Below, piece after piece: positions 44,910-54,779 of a stretch of DNA of 64,000 nucleotides. The stretch comes from Erysipelothrix amsterdamensis (GTDB lineage Bacteria > Bacillota_I > Bacilli_A > Erysipelotrichales > Erysipelotrichaceae). The DNA lies in contig NZ_OW659496.1 of assembly GCF_940143175.1 (NCBI RefSeq), forward strand, positions 682,001-746,000, given 5' to 3'. A program made the translations under genes and the position numbers. Below the pieces are notes generated by a model. That model was not told the origin of the DNA. It ran no database searches and saw only the letters and a program-made list of their open reading frames with translations. How positions within the stretch are numbered: position 1 is the stretch's first letter; each line of letters opens with the position of its first letter.

Positions 44910-45234
44910 CAGTGGTGGTGCACATCTTTTTAAAATTCATCAAACAGAAGGTCACTTTCCGGAAGAATATTTAAAAGACTGTCATAAGAAAATAGCTTTT
45001 CGTCTTTTATCGGTGACTGACAGACTAAGATATGAATTTGAAGCACGGCAGCTTAATATCAGTTTAAAAATTAATATTCCGCAGATTCTAGAACTAACAA
45101 GTTTGCATGTATTAAAAATAAACGAGTCATATCATAAAATTTACAATGCCTATCACTACACAGACCGTTATGGATTTCCACAAACGGATTTGACGCTCAT
45201 TCACTACGACAATCCTAAAATTAGGGAGGTTTGA
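44863..45234 (+). CDS. Head closure / head-tail joining protein
   Basis: 123 aa using the GTG 7 nt after AAGGAGGTG, inside the previous gene. Assigned mainly by position between the gp6-like adaptor and the gp10-like protein. Family call tentative. Confidence 0.6.
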   Translation: MITPISKFATSIPTYNSGGAHLFKIHQTEGHFPEEYLKDCHKKIAFRLLSVTDRLRYEFEARQLNISLKINIPQILELTSLHVLKINESYHKIYNAYHYTDRYGFPQTDLTLIHYDNPKIREV

Positions 45235-45238
45235 GACC

Positions 45239-45571
45239 GTGCTAACTAAAGAAAAACTTAAGGCGCTTTTAGATTCATTGAAGATTTGTGTCAATGAGGG
45301 AATTCAAAATGATTGTAATACTAAGCTATTTCCGCGCCTTGTTTATTTTGAAAATGAATGGAGTTCTGTTTTATCAAGTGGTGATGAATATCAAAGCACT
45401 GTAACGTATCAGGTATCTTTTTTTTCAAAAACACCACGCCACACTAAATTGCTCGAATTGAAAAACAAATTGGCTGATGAAGGACTTATCGTTCCAATAT
45501 TTCATGAATATGTTGAGTCAGAACAAATGATTCACTCGACTTTTGTTATCACTGTGCTTGAGGATTTATAA
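45239..45571 (+). CDS. Tail completion/terminator-type protein
   Basis: 110 aa, GTG start after GGGAGG. Small alpha/beta protein (YQSTVTYQVSFFSKTPRHTK); position suggests a minor capsid or tail-terminator role. Confidence 0.6.
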   Translation: MLTKEKLKALLDSLKICVNEGIQNDCNTKLFPRLVYFENEWSSVLSSGDEYQSTVTYQVSFFSKTPRHTKLLELKNKLADEGLIVPIFHEYVESEQMIHSTFVITVLEDL

Positions 45572-45972
45572 TGCATCTTATTGATGAACCTGAAAATTTA
45601 AGAATCGGATTTGATGCACTTCAAAGAGAACTCGAATTATTAATACATAATGTAGAACATATTCAAGATGTTTTAGTTGATGCGGCAGAAGCATATGTCA
45701 ACGATTTACGAAGACTTCCAAAACCTTATTCAAACATTCGATCAACACAACACAAACACATGTTAGATGAAATGGGGTATCGTCGTGCAAAGCATGAAGA
45801 GGTTGAAGTTGGATCAGGAGTCTATTGGTTACGATTTGTTGAATTTGGAACACGTGCTTCATCAAAACGTCGATGGGGCACGCCACGCCAACCATTTTTA
45901 GGTCCAACCTACGCATTAAATCAGAGTAAGTATACAAAAATTATGATAGAAAAACTCAAACTAGAGTTATAG
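45571..45972 (+). CDS. HK97 gp10-like protein
   Basis: 133 aa. Ends with the family block VYWLRFVEFGTRASSKRRWG and PRQPFLGPTYALN. Acts in head-tail joining. Starts at the overlapping TAATG of the previous gene. Confidence 0.82.
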   Translation: MHLIDEPENLRIGFDALQRELELLIHNVEHIQDVLVDAAEAYVNDLRRLPKPYSNIRSTQHKHMLDEMGYRRAKHEEVEVGSGVYWLRFVEFGTRASSKRRWGTPRQPFLGPTYALNQSKYTKIMIEKLKLEL

Positions 45973-45983
45973 AAAGGAAAGTT

Positions 45984-46601
45984 ATGGAAACAAAAAAACC
46001 GTTTTTAAAACTAACAGTCGGTGCACAATATATTGCAATTAATACACCTAATGCACAAGGTGAGTATGATCCCTCAAAGTTTTCGCCAACAATTAAGCAA
46101 GAAACCGTTAAAACCCTGGGTACTACAGAGAATTCAGAGAGTAGTAACGTACGTTCTTCAGGTATTTTATATGAAACAATATCTCAAACTTCGTCAGTTG
46201 AACTCGCTCTTGATGTCGTTGCATTTGATGTTGAAACGCTCGCAAAGCTACGTGGTGATGTTATTGATGAAAGTGGGCTGATTTCAAGTGGACGTGCTTC
46301 AAAACGTCCTTATTTTGCCTTTGGTTATGTAGAACGTAAGTTGGGTGGTGTTCGTTATGTCTGGTATCCGAAATGTCAACTTGTTGAGAACAGTGATGAT
46401 ATTAAAACAAGTGAAGAAAAATTTAGCGAACAAAATTCATCCATTAAAATTCGGGCATACAGCTTCAACGAAATGCATGATGTTAAAAACTATATTGATA
46501 GTGAGATTTCATCGTTTCCAAAGGGGATCACAGAAGATAAGTTTTTTGAAAAACCAATTTTAACAAAAGAGCAATTAAAACAAGTAAGTGTAGGGGGATA
46601 A
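45984..46601 (+). CDS. Major tail tube protein
   Basis: 205 aa; tail tube fold of phi13-type proteins (SVELALDVVAFDVETLAKL, YFAFGYVERKLGGVRYVWYP). A terminator hairpin overlaps its stop, typical after a highly expressed tail gene. Confidence 0.85.
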   Translation: METKKPFLKLTVGAQYIAINTPNAQGEYDPSKFSPTIKQETVKTLGTTENSESSNVRSSGILYETISQTSSVELALDVVAFDVETLAKLRGDVIDESGLISSGRASKRPYFAFGYVERKLGGVRYVWYPKCQLVENSDDIKTSEEKFSEQNSSIKIRAYSFNEMHDVKNYIDSEISSFPKGITEDKFFEKPILTKEQLKQVSVGG

Positions 46602-46613
46602 GCCCCCTTTTTT
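46593..46613 (+). terminator. Terminator after the major tail gene
   Basis: GGGGG/CCCCC stem, loop ATAAG containing the stop codon, T6. Confidence 0.8.
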
Positions 46614-46630
46614 ATGGAAAGGAGTAGACC

Positions 46631-46978
46631 ATGATTTTAACATTGAAAAATGGAACCAATATTAAGCTCGAGTGGAATTATCTTGTTCTTGAATATTTGG
46701 AAGAGCGTGAAGGGTCGATTGAGTTATTACAAGATCGTATTAATGAATTAAATACACGAGGTCAAGTTCGGTTGTCTAATTCATTTGTTTATGCTGTGAT
46801 TCAAGCAAATCATGATGATGTATTAACCTATAAACAAGCCATTCGTCTTGTGAATCCCAATGATTATGCAAAAGTATTTAATTTTATTAAAAAGCAGCTA
46901 GAAATTCAAAAAGCATATAAAAAAAAAGAAACATCCAAGAAATCTGGAAACCACAGTCAGAAAAGGAAGCGACGATAG
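46631..46978 (+). CDS. Tail assembly chaperone, short form (gpG-like)
   Basis: 115 aa, between major tail and tape measure. The Lys-rich C terminus contains nine A then G, where a -1 shift gives a longer product. Chaperones of this sort coat the tape measure protein. Confidence 0.85.
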   Translation: MILTLKNGTNIKLEWNYLVLEYLEEREGSIELLQDRINELNTRGQVRLSNSFVYAVIQANHDDVLTYKQAIRLVNPNDYAKVFNFIKKQLEIQKAYKKKETSKKSGNHSQKRKRR

Positions 46979-47100
46979 ATTGGGCGCAACTCAAGTTTAC
47001 TGCGCTCAAAGTCGGTTTAAGCGAAAAAGAGTTGATGAACATGAATCCAATTGAGTTTAATGAAATTGTTCGATTGTACCTAGAATTGGAGCAACAATAA
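46631..47100 (+). CDS. Tail assembly chaperone, -1 frameshift form (gpGT-like)
   Basis: A -1 shift on A-AAA-AAG at 46922-46928 joins the short form to an open frame of about 57 codons (RNIQEIWKPQSEKEA to YLELEQQ) ending at 47100, 1 nt before the tape measure start. The extension has no start codon of its own at its beginning. Confidence 0.8.
46919..46928 (+). other. Programmed -1 frameshift site
   Basis: A9G run with the heptamer A-AAA-AAG in frame. Confidence 0.75.
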
Positions 47101-47101
47101 T

Positions 47102-49711
47102 ATGGCAAATGATTTAAAACGGGTAGGTTTAGTCTTTAAAGCAGACGGTGCCGTTGATTTCATTAAAACAAACCAATCTGTAAATGCGGTTTTACGTGAA
47201 AATTACCAACAATTTAAGTTGGTTCAAACTCAGTGGACGGAGTCTACTAAGACAAGTGAAAAGCTTGCGGATAAACTTAATTATTTAAGAAATGCCTATG
47301 ATATCCAAGCAGATAAGGTTCGTTTACTCAAGACCGAATTAAATGAACTTCAAAAAGATGAATCTGCATCCACTGCAGAAATTGATAAAAAGAAAGCATC
47401 TTTAAAACAGGCGGAAGCGGAACTATCACGCTATGGAAGTCAAGTTGAAAAAACAGCTTCGAAAATCAATTCGGGAACGGCTGATTTGGAAGACTTTTCA
47501 AAAAAACTCGACCAAACATCAGATGATCTTAAGAGTGCAGGGAAAAAAATGTCCGTGTTCACTGGTGCATACACAGCCGCAACTGGCCTTGCGATTAAAA
47601 GTTCAGTAGATTTTGAAAGTTCCATTGCAGGGGTTGCTAAAACTTTTCCAGGAACTCAAGAACAATTACATAAAACTACGAATGAAATTCGAAAGATGGC
47701 CAAAGAAATACCGGCTTCTACACAAGAAATTAGTGCCGTTGCAGAGGCTGCGGGGCAACTTGGCATTGAGTCAGAGCATATTATTCAATTTACACGGACG
47801 ATGATTGATCTTGGTGAGGCGACCAATCTCAGTGCAGAAGAGGGCGCTACAACGCTTGCGAAATTCGCAAACATCACAAAGATGAGTGGCGAAGATTTTA
47901 CTCGTCTGGGGTCGGTTATTGTTGCTTTGGGAAATAATTTTGCGACAACCGAAGCTGATATTGCTAATATGGCCATGAATTTAGGTGCAGCAGGTGCACA
48001 AGTAGGAATGAGCCAAAGTGATATTCTAGCGCTTTCAACAGCGTTATCGAGTGTTGGTCTTGAAGCGCAAGCAGGTGGGACCGCATTCAGTAAGGTTATG
48101 GTTCAAATGCAATTGGCGGTTGAAGAAGGCGGTCAAGAATTAAGTCAGTTTGCTCACATTGCAGGTATGACTTCGGATGAATTTTCAAAAGCTTTTAAAG
48201 AAGATGCTTCACAAGCCTTATTGAGTTTTATCAAAGGATTATCCAATGCAACCGAACAGGGGGATTCCGCGATTAAAATTCTTGATGATATGGGAATTAA
48301 AGAAACAAGACTTCGTGATGCACTTTTGCGTTCAGCAAATGCCAGTGAGATTTTCAGTGATGCAATTGAATTAGGAAGTGTCGCGTGGGAAGAAAATACG
48401 GCATTAACACACGAAGCATCCACGCGATATGAAACGACCGAATCGCAAATGAAAATACTCAAAAATGTTACCAACGATTTAGCCATCAGTTTTGGTGATT
48501 TACTCCTCCCGTCGGTTCAAGGAATCGTGGGTGGGCTTAAAAATACCGTTGAATGGCTAAATGGTTTATCAGAACCTGTTAAAACCACTATTTTAATAAG
48601 TGGTGGGCTTGTAGCGGCCATAGGACCGCTATTGCTTATCTTTGGCACCCTTGCAGGAGCCGCTTCCAATCTCATTACTCTATTTACAACAACACTTGTG
48701 CCGATGTTTGGAACAGTAGGTGCTGCAGTTAGTGGTTTAATCCTTCCGATAACAGCCATCATAGCCGTCACTGCGGCATTTACTGCCGCGATTTTGGAAT
48801 TATGGAACACCAATGATACCTTTAGGAGCAATGTGAGTGAGGCGTGGCAAGGAATCAGTGAGTTATTAGATCAGGTTTATAAACAAATCATTGAGCCAAT
48901 CTTTGACGTGTTTAAAGATGCACTCAATACATTATGGGATGAAGCGATTAAACCCTTATGGGATCATTGGGTTGAATTTATTGGTGTGATTTCTACTGAA
49001 TTGTTAAATTTATGGACATCAATGCAACCTTTTGTAGCGTGGTTTGTTGAAAGTTTTGGATCACTATTAGTGGCAAATGTAACAATATTTGTGAATGCAA
49101 TTAAGGGTGGTGTCTCAATCATCATCGATATTATTAAAATCATGCTAAGTAGTTTTGAAAGTATTGCCAAAGGGGTAATTCGTGTATTTAAAGGTATTGT
49201 TGATTTTGTAGCAGGCGTCTTTACACAAGATTGGTCGCGTGCTTGGAATGGTATCAAACTGATTGTTGATGGTGTCGCCAATATTCTTTATGGCATTGTA
49301 AAAGCACCGATTAACTTGATTATTGCAGGTATTAATACACTCATCGAAGGGCTCAATGTTTTTATCTCAGGCATCAATCAAATTAAAATTCCTAGTTGGG
49401 TTCCAGGTGTTGGCGGAATGGGATTTGATATCGGATATATTGGAAAAATGACGTACCTTGCCACTGGTGGTGATTTGCTTACAGGGTCGGCTATTGTTGG
49501 TGAAGCGGGTCCGGAGTTATTGAGACATGAAAATGGGCGTACATCCGTTGTTCCATTAACACGAAGCGGTGGATCCAATCAAACGCCATTGATTGATTAT
49601 GATAAATTGGCCCGAGTCTTAAAACGTGTACTTTCAGAACTTAAATTAGAGGTTGATGATGAAGGGTTTGTGCGTCTCATCGACCGTCGTTTATTAGAGG
49701 TGATGTCATGA
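47102..49711 (+). CDS. Tail tape measure protein
   Basis: 869 aa. The N-terminal coiled coil (about residues 20-140) precedes the TP901-type conserved core (VDFESSIAGVAKTFPGTQEQ, AGQLGIESEHIIQFTRTM). A hydrophobic segment lies about residues 480-560, with more helices and a small C-terminal domain after. Its length sets tail length: about 870 aa suggests roughly 130 nm by the usual rule. Confidence 0.93.
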   Translation: MANDLKRVGLVFKADGAVDFIKTNQSVNAVLRENYQQFKLVQTQWTESTKTSEKLADKLNYLRNAYDIQADKVRLLKTELNELQKDESASTAEIDKKKASLKQAEAELSRYGSQVEKTASKINSGTADLEDFSKKLDQTSDDLKSAGKKMSVFTGAYTAATGLAIKSSVDFESSIAGVAKTFPGTQEQLHKTTNEIRKMAKEIPASTQEISAVAEAAGQLGIESEHIIQFTRTMIDLGEATNLSAEEGATTLAKFANITKMSGEDFTRLGSVIVALGNNFATTEADIANMAMNLGAAGAQVGMSQSDILALSTALSSVGLEAQAGGTAFSKVMVQMQLAVEEGGQELSQFAHIAGMTSDEFSKAFKEDASQALLSFIKGLSNATEQGDSAIKILDDMGIKETRLRDALLRSANASEIFSDAIELGSVAWEENTALTHEASTRYETTESQMKILKNVTNDLAISFGDLLLPSVQGIVGGLKNTVEWLNGLSEPVKTTILISGGLVAAIGPLLLIFGTLAGAASNLITLFTTTLVPMFGTVGAAVSGLILPITAIIAVTAAFTAAILELWNTNDTFRSNVSEAWQGISELLDQVYKQIIEPIFDVFKDALNTLWDEAIKPLWDHWVEFIGVISTELLNLWTSMQPFVAWFVESFGSLLVANVTIFVNAIKGGVSIIIDIIKIMLSSFESIAKGVIRVFKGIVDFVAGVFTQDWSRAWNGIKLIVDGVANILYGIVKAPINLIIAGINTLIEGLNVFISGINQIKIPSWVPGVGGMGFDIGYIGKMTYLATGGDLLTGSAIVGEAGPELLRHENGRTSVVPLTRSGGSNQTPLIDYDKLARVLKRVLSELKLEVDDEGFVRLIDRRLLEVMS

Positions 49712-50370
49712 TGAAATTTAATAATTTAACAGAAAAAGAACTCGGTATCTTAATTGAAGAACCTACTAAAATATTGGGTCGTTCTCCCTTACGCTTTGAA
49801 CAAATCGATATTGAAGGAAAGGATGGTAGTGAGCGTATACCACTTGGTTACAGTTCGTTACCAATTTCTTTAGAGGTTCAAATTATCGATCCAAGCAAAA
49901 CAGATCGCCTCCTTGCTACCTTAGTAGAAAAGATTAAAGTGGAGTATCAAGGACGTTATACCTTTGCAGATATTTATGACGCGTTGAACATTGAGCGGTT
50001 TGTGACGATGCAGCGATTTACGTTGTCACTTGAACGTGAGCCATTTTGGTATGTGGATGATCGTTACACAACAAATAGTACAAATCTCGGAACAGTTTTT
50101 TCAAGACCGCTAATTCGATTAACAAAGGTACAAAGCAGTGATGTCGAAATCAGTATTAATGGAATTCGGCTCGGTTATCGATTTGGTGATCAAGAACATG
50201 AAGTAATCATTGATTGTAATCGTAAAATATGCACGTATAAAGGCTTGAATCGTAATCGGAATCTTAAAATTGGATGGGATTTCCCCATACTTAAGTCTGG
50301 AAACAATGAAGTGCGTTTTCATAAAGGGATGTGCATTGTTGAGTTTAAACGAAAGGATCGTTGGCTATGA
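49708..50370 (+). CDS. Distal tail protein (Dit)
   Basis: 220 aa; SPLRFEQIDIEGKDGSERI and REPFWYVDD are typical Dit blocks. Forms the hub between tail tube and baseplate. Overlaps the tape measure gene by 4 nt. Confidence 0.85.
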   Translation: MMKFNNLTEKELGILIEEPTKILGRSPLRFEQIDIEGKDGSERIPLGYSSLPISLEVQIIDPSKTDRLLATLVEKIKVEYQGRYTFADIYDALNIERFVTMQRFTLSLEREPFWYVDDRYTTNSTNLGTVFSRPLIRLTKVQSSDVEISINGIRLGYRFGDQEHEVIIDCNRKICTYKGLNRNRNLKIGWDFPILKSGNNEVRFHKGMCIVEFKRKDRWL

Positions 50371-52121
50371 TTAAAATCTTTAACCCTAACGACGATAATT
50401 TTGATTCAAATGGGAATATTTGTATTGATGCTTACAAGTGTGTTGAAACAAAAAAACGGTCACTGAGTGGTTGGTATATCGAAGTAGAATGTGCTTCTCG
50501 CTATAAACGGCATATTCTACAAGATCATCTTTGTGTTATTAAAACAAAGTCAAAACTTAATCCGCAAGCTTTTCGTATTTCGAATATAAAATTCACATCA
50601 CGACGTATTCTTTTTCAAGCACATCATGTCATGTTTGATGCACATAAATACTTTTTATTGGATGTTCGTCCAACAAAGTTAAGTGCAATTGCAGCATTAA
50701 ACTATTTAAATCAAAATACCCACGTAAAATCACCGTTTAAACTGCTTTCGAACGTTAATGATGTACAAACTGCATACTTTATTCGAAAAACGCTTTTTGA
50801 AGCATGGCAAGTTATGGAAGAACGATGGAATGGGGTATTTGATGCTGATAACTTCACAGTAACTTTTAATCGAAATCAACCGGTAGATAAAGGAGCAACA
50901 CTTACTTACGGAAGTGATTTACAAAATGTGGAAGTTTACGAGGATTGGAGTCAAGTTGTTACAACCTTATACCCAACAGGTCCAAACGGACTTATGTTAC
51001 CGGAACGTTTTTTGAAGTCTAAGAAACAGTATTCAACACCGTATGTTAAAACGATACAGTTTGAATCGAAACTTGAAGAAGAGAATCCTAAAGAAGAAGC
51101 ACTGATTGAGGAATTACGGAATCAAGCCATGAGACATCTTACACAACATGCAGTTCCAATGGTAAGTTACACTGTTAAAAGTGATGTAAACCAAGAATTA
51201 GACATTGGTGATTTAGTTGTGGTAAAGCATCCACTTGTATTTCTTAATACAGAGGTGCAAGAGTACGTATATGATGTAGCTTTGAAACGGGTAAAGTCAC
51301 TTGTTTTTGGTAACTATACACGGGATGTAAAACAACGGTTTGAAGCGATTCAGGATCAAATAAAGCAAACATATACGAAAACATCTGAACTTGAAAAATT
51401 AACTCAAGAACAAACGAAAACAATCAACCAACTTAATAAAACCGGTAAAATTTATATTGATGACCATGAAATCTTAGTACTCGACGCATTACCGAAAGAA
51501 AAGGCTAAAAATGTTTGGCGCTTTGGGCTCGGGGGACTAGGTTTTTCAAAAAATGGTTATGAGGGTCCGTTCGAATATGCATTGACTCAAGATGGCCGTT
51601 TTAACTCTAGTTTTATTGGCGCGAACTCAATCACAGCCAACATGCTTCAAAGTGACATAGGTTCATCGTTAGACCTATTTTCAAATGAAGCGATAACACT
51701 CATTACACAATCACAGTCTGAACTTCAAGAAGTAGTCGATGAAGCACTGAATAAACGAGACCAATTTCAGGAACAGATACGTCAAGAAACACGTACAATA
51801 TACCAACAACTTCAAGATCAATACAATTTTGAAATTGTAAAACTCATTAATGGTATCGAGGAAATGAAATCATGGTTTCGTATCGATGAAAATGGCGCCA
51901 TCATCGGAAAAAGTGGCAACCCTGTTTCCGTGCACATTGGCCATAATGTCATTGAGTTTATTGAAAATGGTGTAGCAGTTGCGGTTATGGATAATCAAAA
52001 ATTACGGATTACCAGTGTTATTGCTTTAATGGATATTATTGTTGGTAATCATATTATTATGAAATACCCTCAATCAAAAACCATTACGATTATTAAACCG
52101 GTAGAAGGAGAGATGCAGTAA
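50367..52121 (+). CDS. Tail-associated lysin/endopeptidase (Tal, N-terminal type)
   Basis: 584 aa from the ATG overlapping the Dit stop. The N-terminal about 330 aa are the prophage tail endopeptidase-like baseplate domain (DIGDLVVVKHPLVFLNTEVQ), followed by a coiled coil (YTKTSELEKLTQEQTKTINQ) and a short fibre-like end. No catalytic wall-hydrolase domain is seen at the C terminus. Confidence 0.8.
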   Translation: MIKIFNPNDDNFDSNGNICIDAYKCVETKKRSLSGWYIEVECASRYKRHILQDHLCVIKTKSKLNPQAFRISNIKFTSRRILFQAHHVMFDAHKYFLLDVRPTKLSAIAALNYLNQNTHVKSPFKLLSNVNDVQTAYFIRKTLFEAWQVMEERWNGVFDADNFTVTFNRNQPVDKGATLTYGSDLQNVEVYEDWSQVVTTLYPTGPNGLMLPERFLKSKKQYSTPYVKTIQFESKLEEENPKEEALIEELRNQAMRHLTQHAVPMVSYTVKSDVNQELDIGDLVVVKHPLVFLNTEVQEYVYDVALKRVKSLVFGNYTRDVKQRFEAIQDQIKQTYTKTSELEKLTQEQTKTINQLNKTGKIYIDDHEILVLDALPKEKAKNVWRFGLGGLGFSKNGYEGPFEYALTQDGRFNSSFIGANSITANMLQSDIGSSLDLFSNEAITLITQSQSELQEVVDEALNKRDQFQEQIRQETRTIYQQLQDQYNFEIVKLINGIEEMKSWFRIDENGAIIGKSGNPVSVHIGHNVIEFIENGVAVAVMDNQKLRITSVIALMDIIVGNHIIMKYPQSKTITIIKPVEGEMQ

Positions 52122-54163
52122 TGGCTTGGGTAAGAAAAGAAAATCGCGAAATACCGCATTCTAATGGTATTTATCTTGAGGTTTGGTATGAAGTGGGAAG
52201 TCAAAGTATTGAGTCAAATCACACAGCGATGCGTTGGGAAATTGGCTTACGTTCAACCGGTTCGCGATGGAATGCGGATGCAAACTCAAGTATCAACCAA
52301 ACGATTTACGGGGAGTCGTATTCAAGCTCCTTTACCTATGATTTTAGAAGTACCGATTACATCGTATTAGATTCCTGGAGTTGGCGTAATGTTGGCCATA
52401 ATGACAATGGAACAAAAACAGTTTACTACGATATTTCGGTCTCATTAGTTAATCCATTGGGCAGCGGATCGGTGAGGGTTCAAGGAAGTGTTGTTTTAAA
52501 AACAATCCCACGCAAATCGCACTTATCATCCTATCCAAGTGTCTATTCTATTGGGGACGTGCTATCGCTACGTATTGAAGCAAAACACAGTTCGTTTAGA
52601 CATAATGTTTATTTGATGTACGAAAATAGTGATAGCAGTAACGATTATTGGTTACAGCAAAAAAACATCGGGTCCGGACTGTTGACATTTAATGTTACAG
52701 AAACACAAAAGAATAGCTTGCTTAATCGAATGCCTACAACCTCAAGTCGCAAGATGTATCTGTGGCTTACAACCCTTAATGCAAGTGGTAATCGTATTGG
52801 CTATAACATCTATACGATTACCGTCAATATTAAAGAAGCGGATAATAAAATTACGGTATCAGGATTTCAACTCAGCGAAGCCAACACCTTAGTGAAAAAT
52901 GGGTTTCTGCAACACAATTCGCAACTTCGTTATACGTATACACCCAATGCACCGATAGGAACAAGTATTAAATCGACTGCAATTCAAATTGAAGGAAAAA
53001 ACTATACGAATGCAAGTGGTGTAACGAGTGTCCTTTTGAAATCAGGATTAAAGCAAAAAGCAATCATAACGGTTGAAACCAAACGAAACCGTAAGGCAAC
53101 CTTTGAGTATCTGTATGACGTACACCCTTATGCGTATCCAAGTATCCAAAATTTAACGAAAACCCGTACCGATTCGGTTGGAAACCCGGCGACATTGGGA
53201 ACCTACATTCATATTCAAGGCGTATTGAAGTTTACTCAACTTGGTTACAATAAACTTCGTGTCCGTATACTTAAAAACAGTATTTCACAAGCTGAAAACA
53301 CTTATACCCAAAATGGATCACTTGACCGGTTGTTGAGTGGTTTTTTAGTGCATGAGCAGTATCCCTTAACCGTTGAACTTTTTGACGGTTTAAAAACAGT
53401 AACGTATCCACTGTTTATTCCAACCTCAAATGTCACGATGAGTTGGAATGAAACAAGTGTTGGGATTGGAATGGTCGTGAACGAATCCGATAAAGACTTG
53501 TTGCGTGTTAAAGGGAATATTTATCAACGTGAGTCGGTACAGGTTCTCGATACGGAAACAGGTCGAAGACGTTATCCAATCGGTGTTGGGGTGATAAATT
53601 TTAACGACTACTTCAACGATGGAGACTATCTCATCAGTTCGAATGCCACTGCATCCAAGTCATACAACGCACCGTGTCCGTATGCAGGAATCCTTAAAGT
53701 TCGCACATTAAGAGCAGGGCAATATCCCAGTAAAAATGGCCCATGGATGTATGTGATGCAAACCTATCTCGATCTAAATGCCATAGAGTACCAACGCTAT
53801 ATGATGACGGATGGTAATGGTGTTTGGAACTACGGAAAGTGGCGCACGGTATTATCAGTTGATGAAGAAAAAATAAATACTGACAACGGGTATATTAAAC
53901 ATCAAAGTGGACGCTTGGAAGTGTGGGGCCGCATTCGAATTGACATCAAGGCTAATAATCGCGCTTCTGCTGTAGTTAATTTTCCGGTTTCGTTTAAAGA
54001 TACCAACTATACCGTTGTAACTGCAGCAAACACAACAGCACCAAATGGTCAATATCATATTTCTTTTGAAGCGAATAGCACATCTTTTATGACGTTATAT
54101 ACATATCGTGTGACAACCAATTGGATTTGGGCCCATTACCACGTAATTGGCCGTTGGAAATAG
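52121..54163 (+). CDS. DUF859-type tail fibre / minor structural protein
   Basis: 680 aa. The N terminus (NGIYLEVWYEVGSQSIESNH, SVLVNPLG-like beta repeats) fits DUF859 phage structural proteins. The C-terminal about 130 aa end in a beta-rich, probably receptor-binding region (SGRLEVWGRIRIDIKANNR). TAATG overlap with the preceding gene. Confidence 0.8.
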   Translation: MAWVRKENREIPHSNGIYLEVWYEVGSQSIESNHTAMRWEIGLRSTGSRWNADANSSINQTIYGESYSSSFTYDFRSTDYIVLDSWSWRNVGHNDNGTKTVYYDISVSLVNPLGSGSVRVQGSVVLKTIPRKSHLSSYPSVYSIGDVLSLRIEAKHSSFRHNVYLMYENSDSSNDYWLQQKNIGSGLLTFNVTETQKNSLLNRMPTTSSRKMYLWLTTLNASGNRIGYNIYTITVNIKEADNKITVSGFQLSEANTLVKNGFLQHNSQLRYTYTPNAPIGTSIKSTAIQIEGKNYTNASGVTSVLLKSGLKQKAIITVETKRNRKATFEYLYDVHPYAYPSIQNLTKTRTDSVGNPATLGTYIHIQGVLKFTQLGYNKLRVRILKNSISQAENTYTQNGSLDRLLSGFLVHEQYPLTVELFDGLKTVTYPLFIPTSNVTMSWNETSVGIGMVVNESDKDLLRVKGNIYQRESVQVLDTETGRRRYPIGVGVINFNDYFNDGDYLISSNATASKSYNAPCPYAGILKVRTLRAGQYPSKNGPWMYVMQTYLDLNAIEYQRYMMTDGNGVWNYGKWRTVLSVDEEKINTDNGYIKHQSGRLEVWGRIRIDIKANNRASAVVNFPVSFKDTNYTVVTAANTTAPNGQYHISFEANSTSFMTLYTYRVTTNWIWAHYHVIGRWK

Positions 54164-54175
54164 GAGGGAGTTATT

Positions 54176-54415
54176 ATGTTAAACCTAATTAATCAAAAAA
54201 TAAAAGCGCTTGAAGTAGAACGCAGTCAGTATGATTATTCACAAGATGAAATTATTGTGGAGCGCAAAGAACGCGAACACCAACAAGCTTTAAACAAAAT
54301 GCTTGAAAAGAAAGCACCTTATGATCGCATTACTGAAGAAATTAAACGTCTTGATTCGATTAAAGCGTATCTTGAACAACTTACAGAAGATAAAGGAGTG
54401 AAACCACATGAGTGA
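54176..54415 (+). CDS. Small coiled-coil phage protein
   Basis: 79 aa, almost entirely helical and charged (RSQYDYSQDEIIVERKEREH). AGGAGGG before the ATG. It lies between fibre and holin; function unknown. Confidence 0.65.
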   Translation: MLNLINQKIKALEVERSQYDYSQDEIIVERKEREHQQALNKMLEKKAPYDRITEEIKRLDSIKAYLEQLTEDKGVKPHE

Positions 54416-54779
54416 ATTATTAAATGAATTATTAAATCTATTGCGTCCAACTTTAATCACAGCTGGAACAATTATTTTAAGTTTTTTAGGGATGAAAATG
54501 AAAAAATACTACAATGTTAAGATATCTTTAGAACAACAAAAACAAATTACGAATATTGTGAAAGCCGCGGTCATGTTTGTGGAGCAAGTTGCGGGAGAAC
54601 ATGTGTTGTCGGTTGATAAATTAAGCATGTCGAAACATCGTGCAAAAGTGAACCTCAATCAAGTCGGTATTGATATTACCGATGAGGAACTGACGATGTG
54701 GATTGAAGCCTTTGTGGGAGGTTTAAATCATAAAGACGCCTTGCAAATTAATGAAGGAGGTCATCATGATATCATTTAA
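54408..54779 (+). CDS. Holin (LL-H family)
   Basis: 123 aa; one N-terminal membrane helix (PTLITAGTIILSFLGMKM), then a helical domain (QKQITNIVKAAVMFVEQVAG) as in LLH holins. It overlaps the endolysin start; together they form the lysis cassette. Confidence 0.82.
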   Translation: MSELLNELLNLLRPTLITAGTIILSFLGMKMKKYYNVKISLEQQKQITNIVKAAVMFVEQVAGEHVLSVDKLSMSKHRAKVNLNQVGIDITDEELTMWIEAFVGGLNHKDALQINEGGHHDII

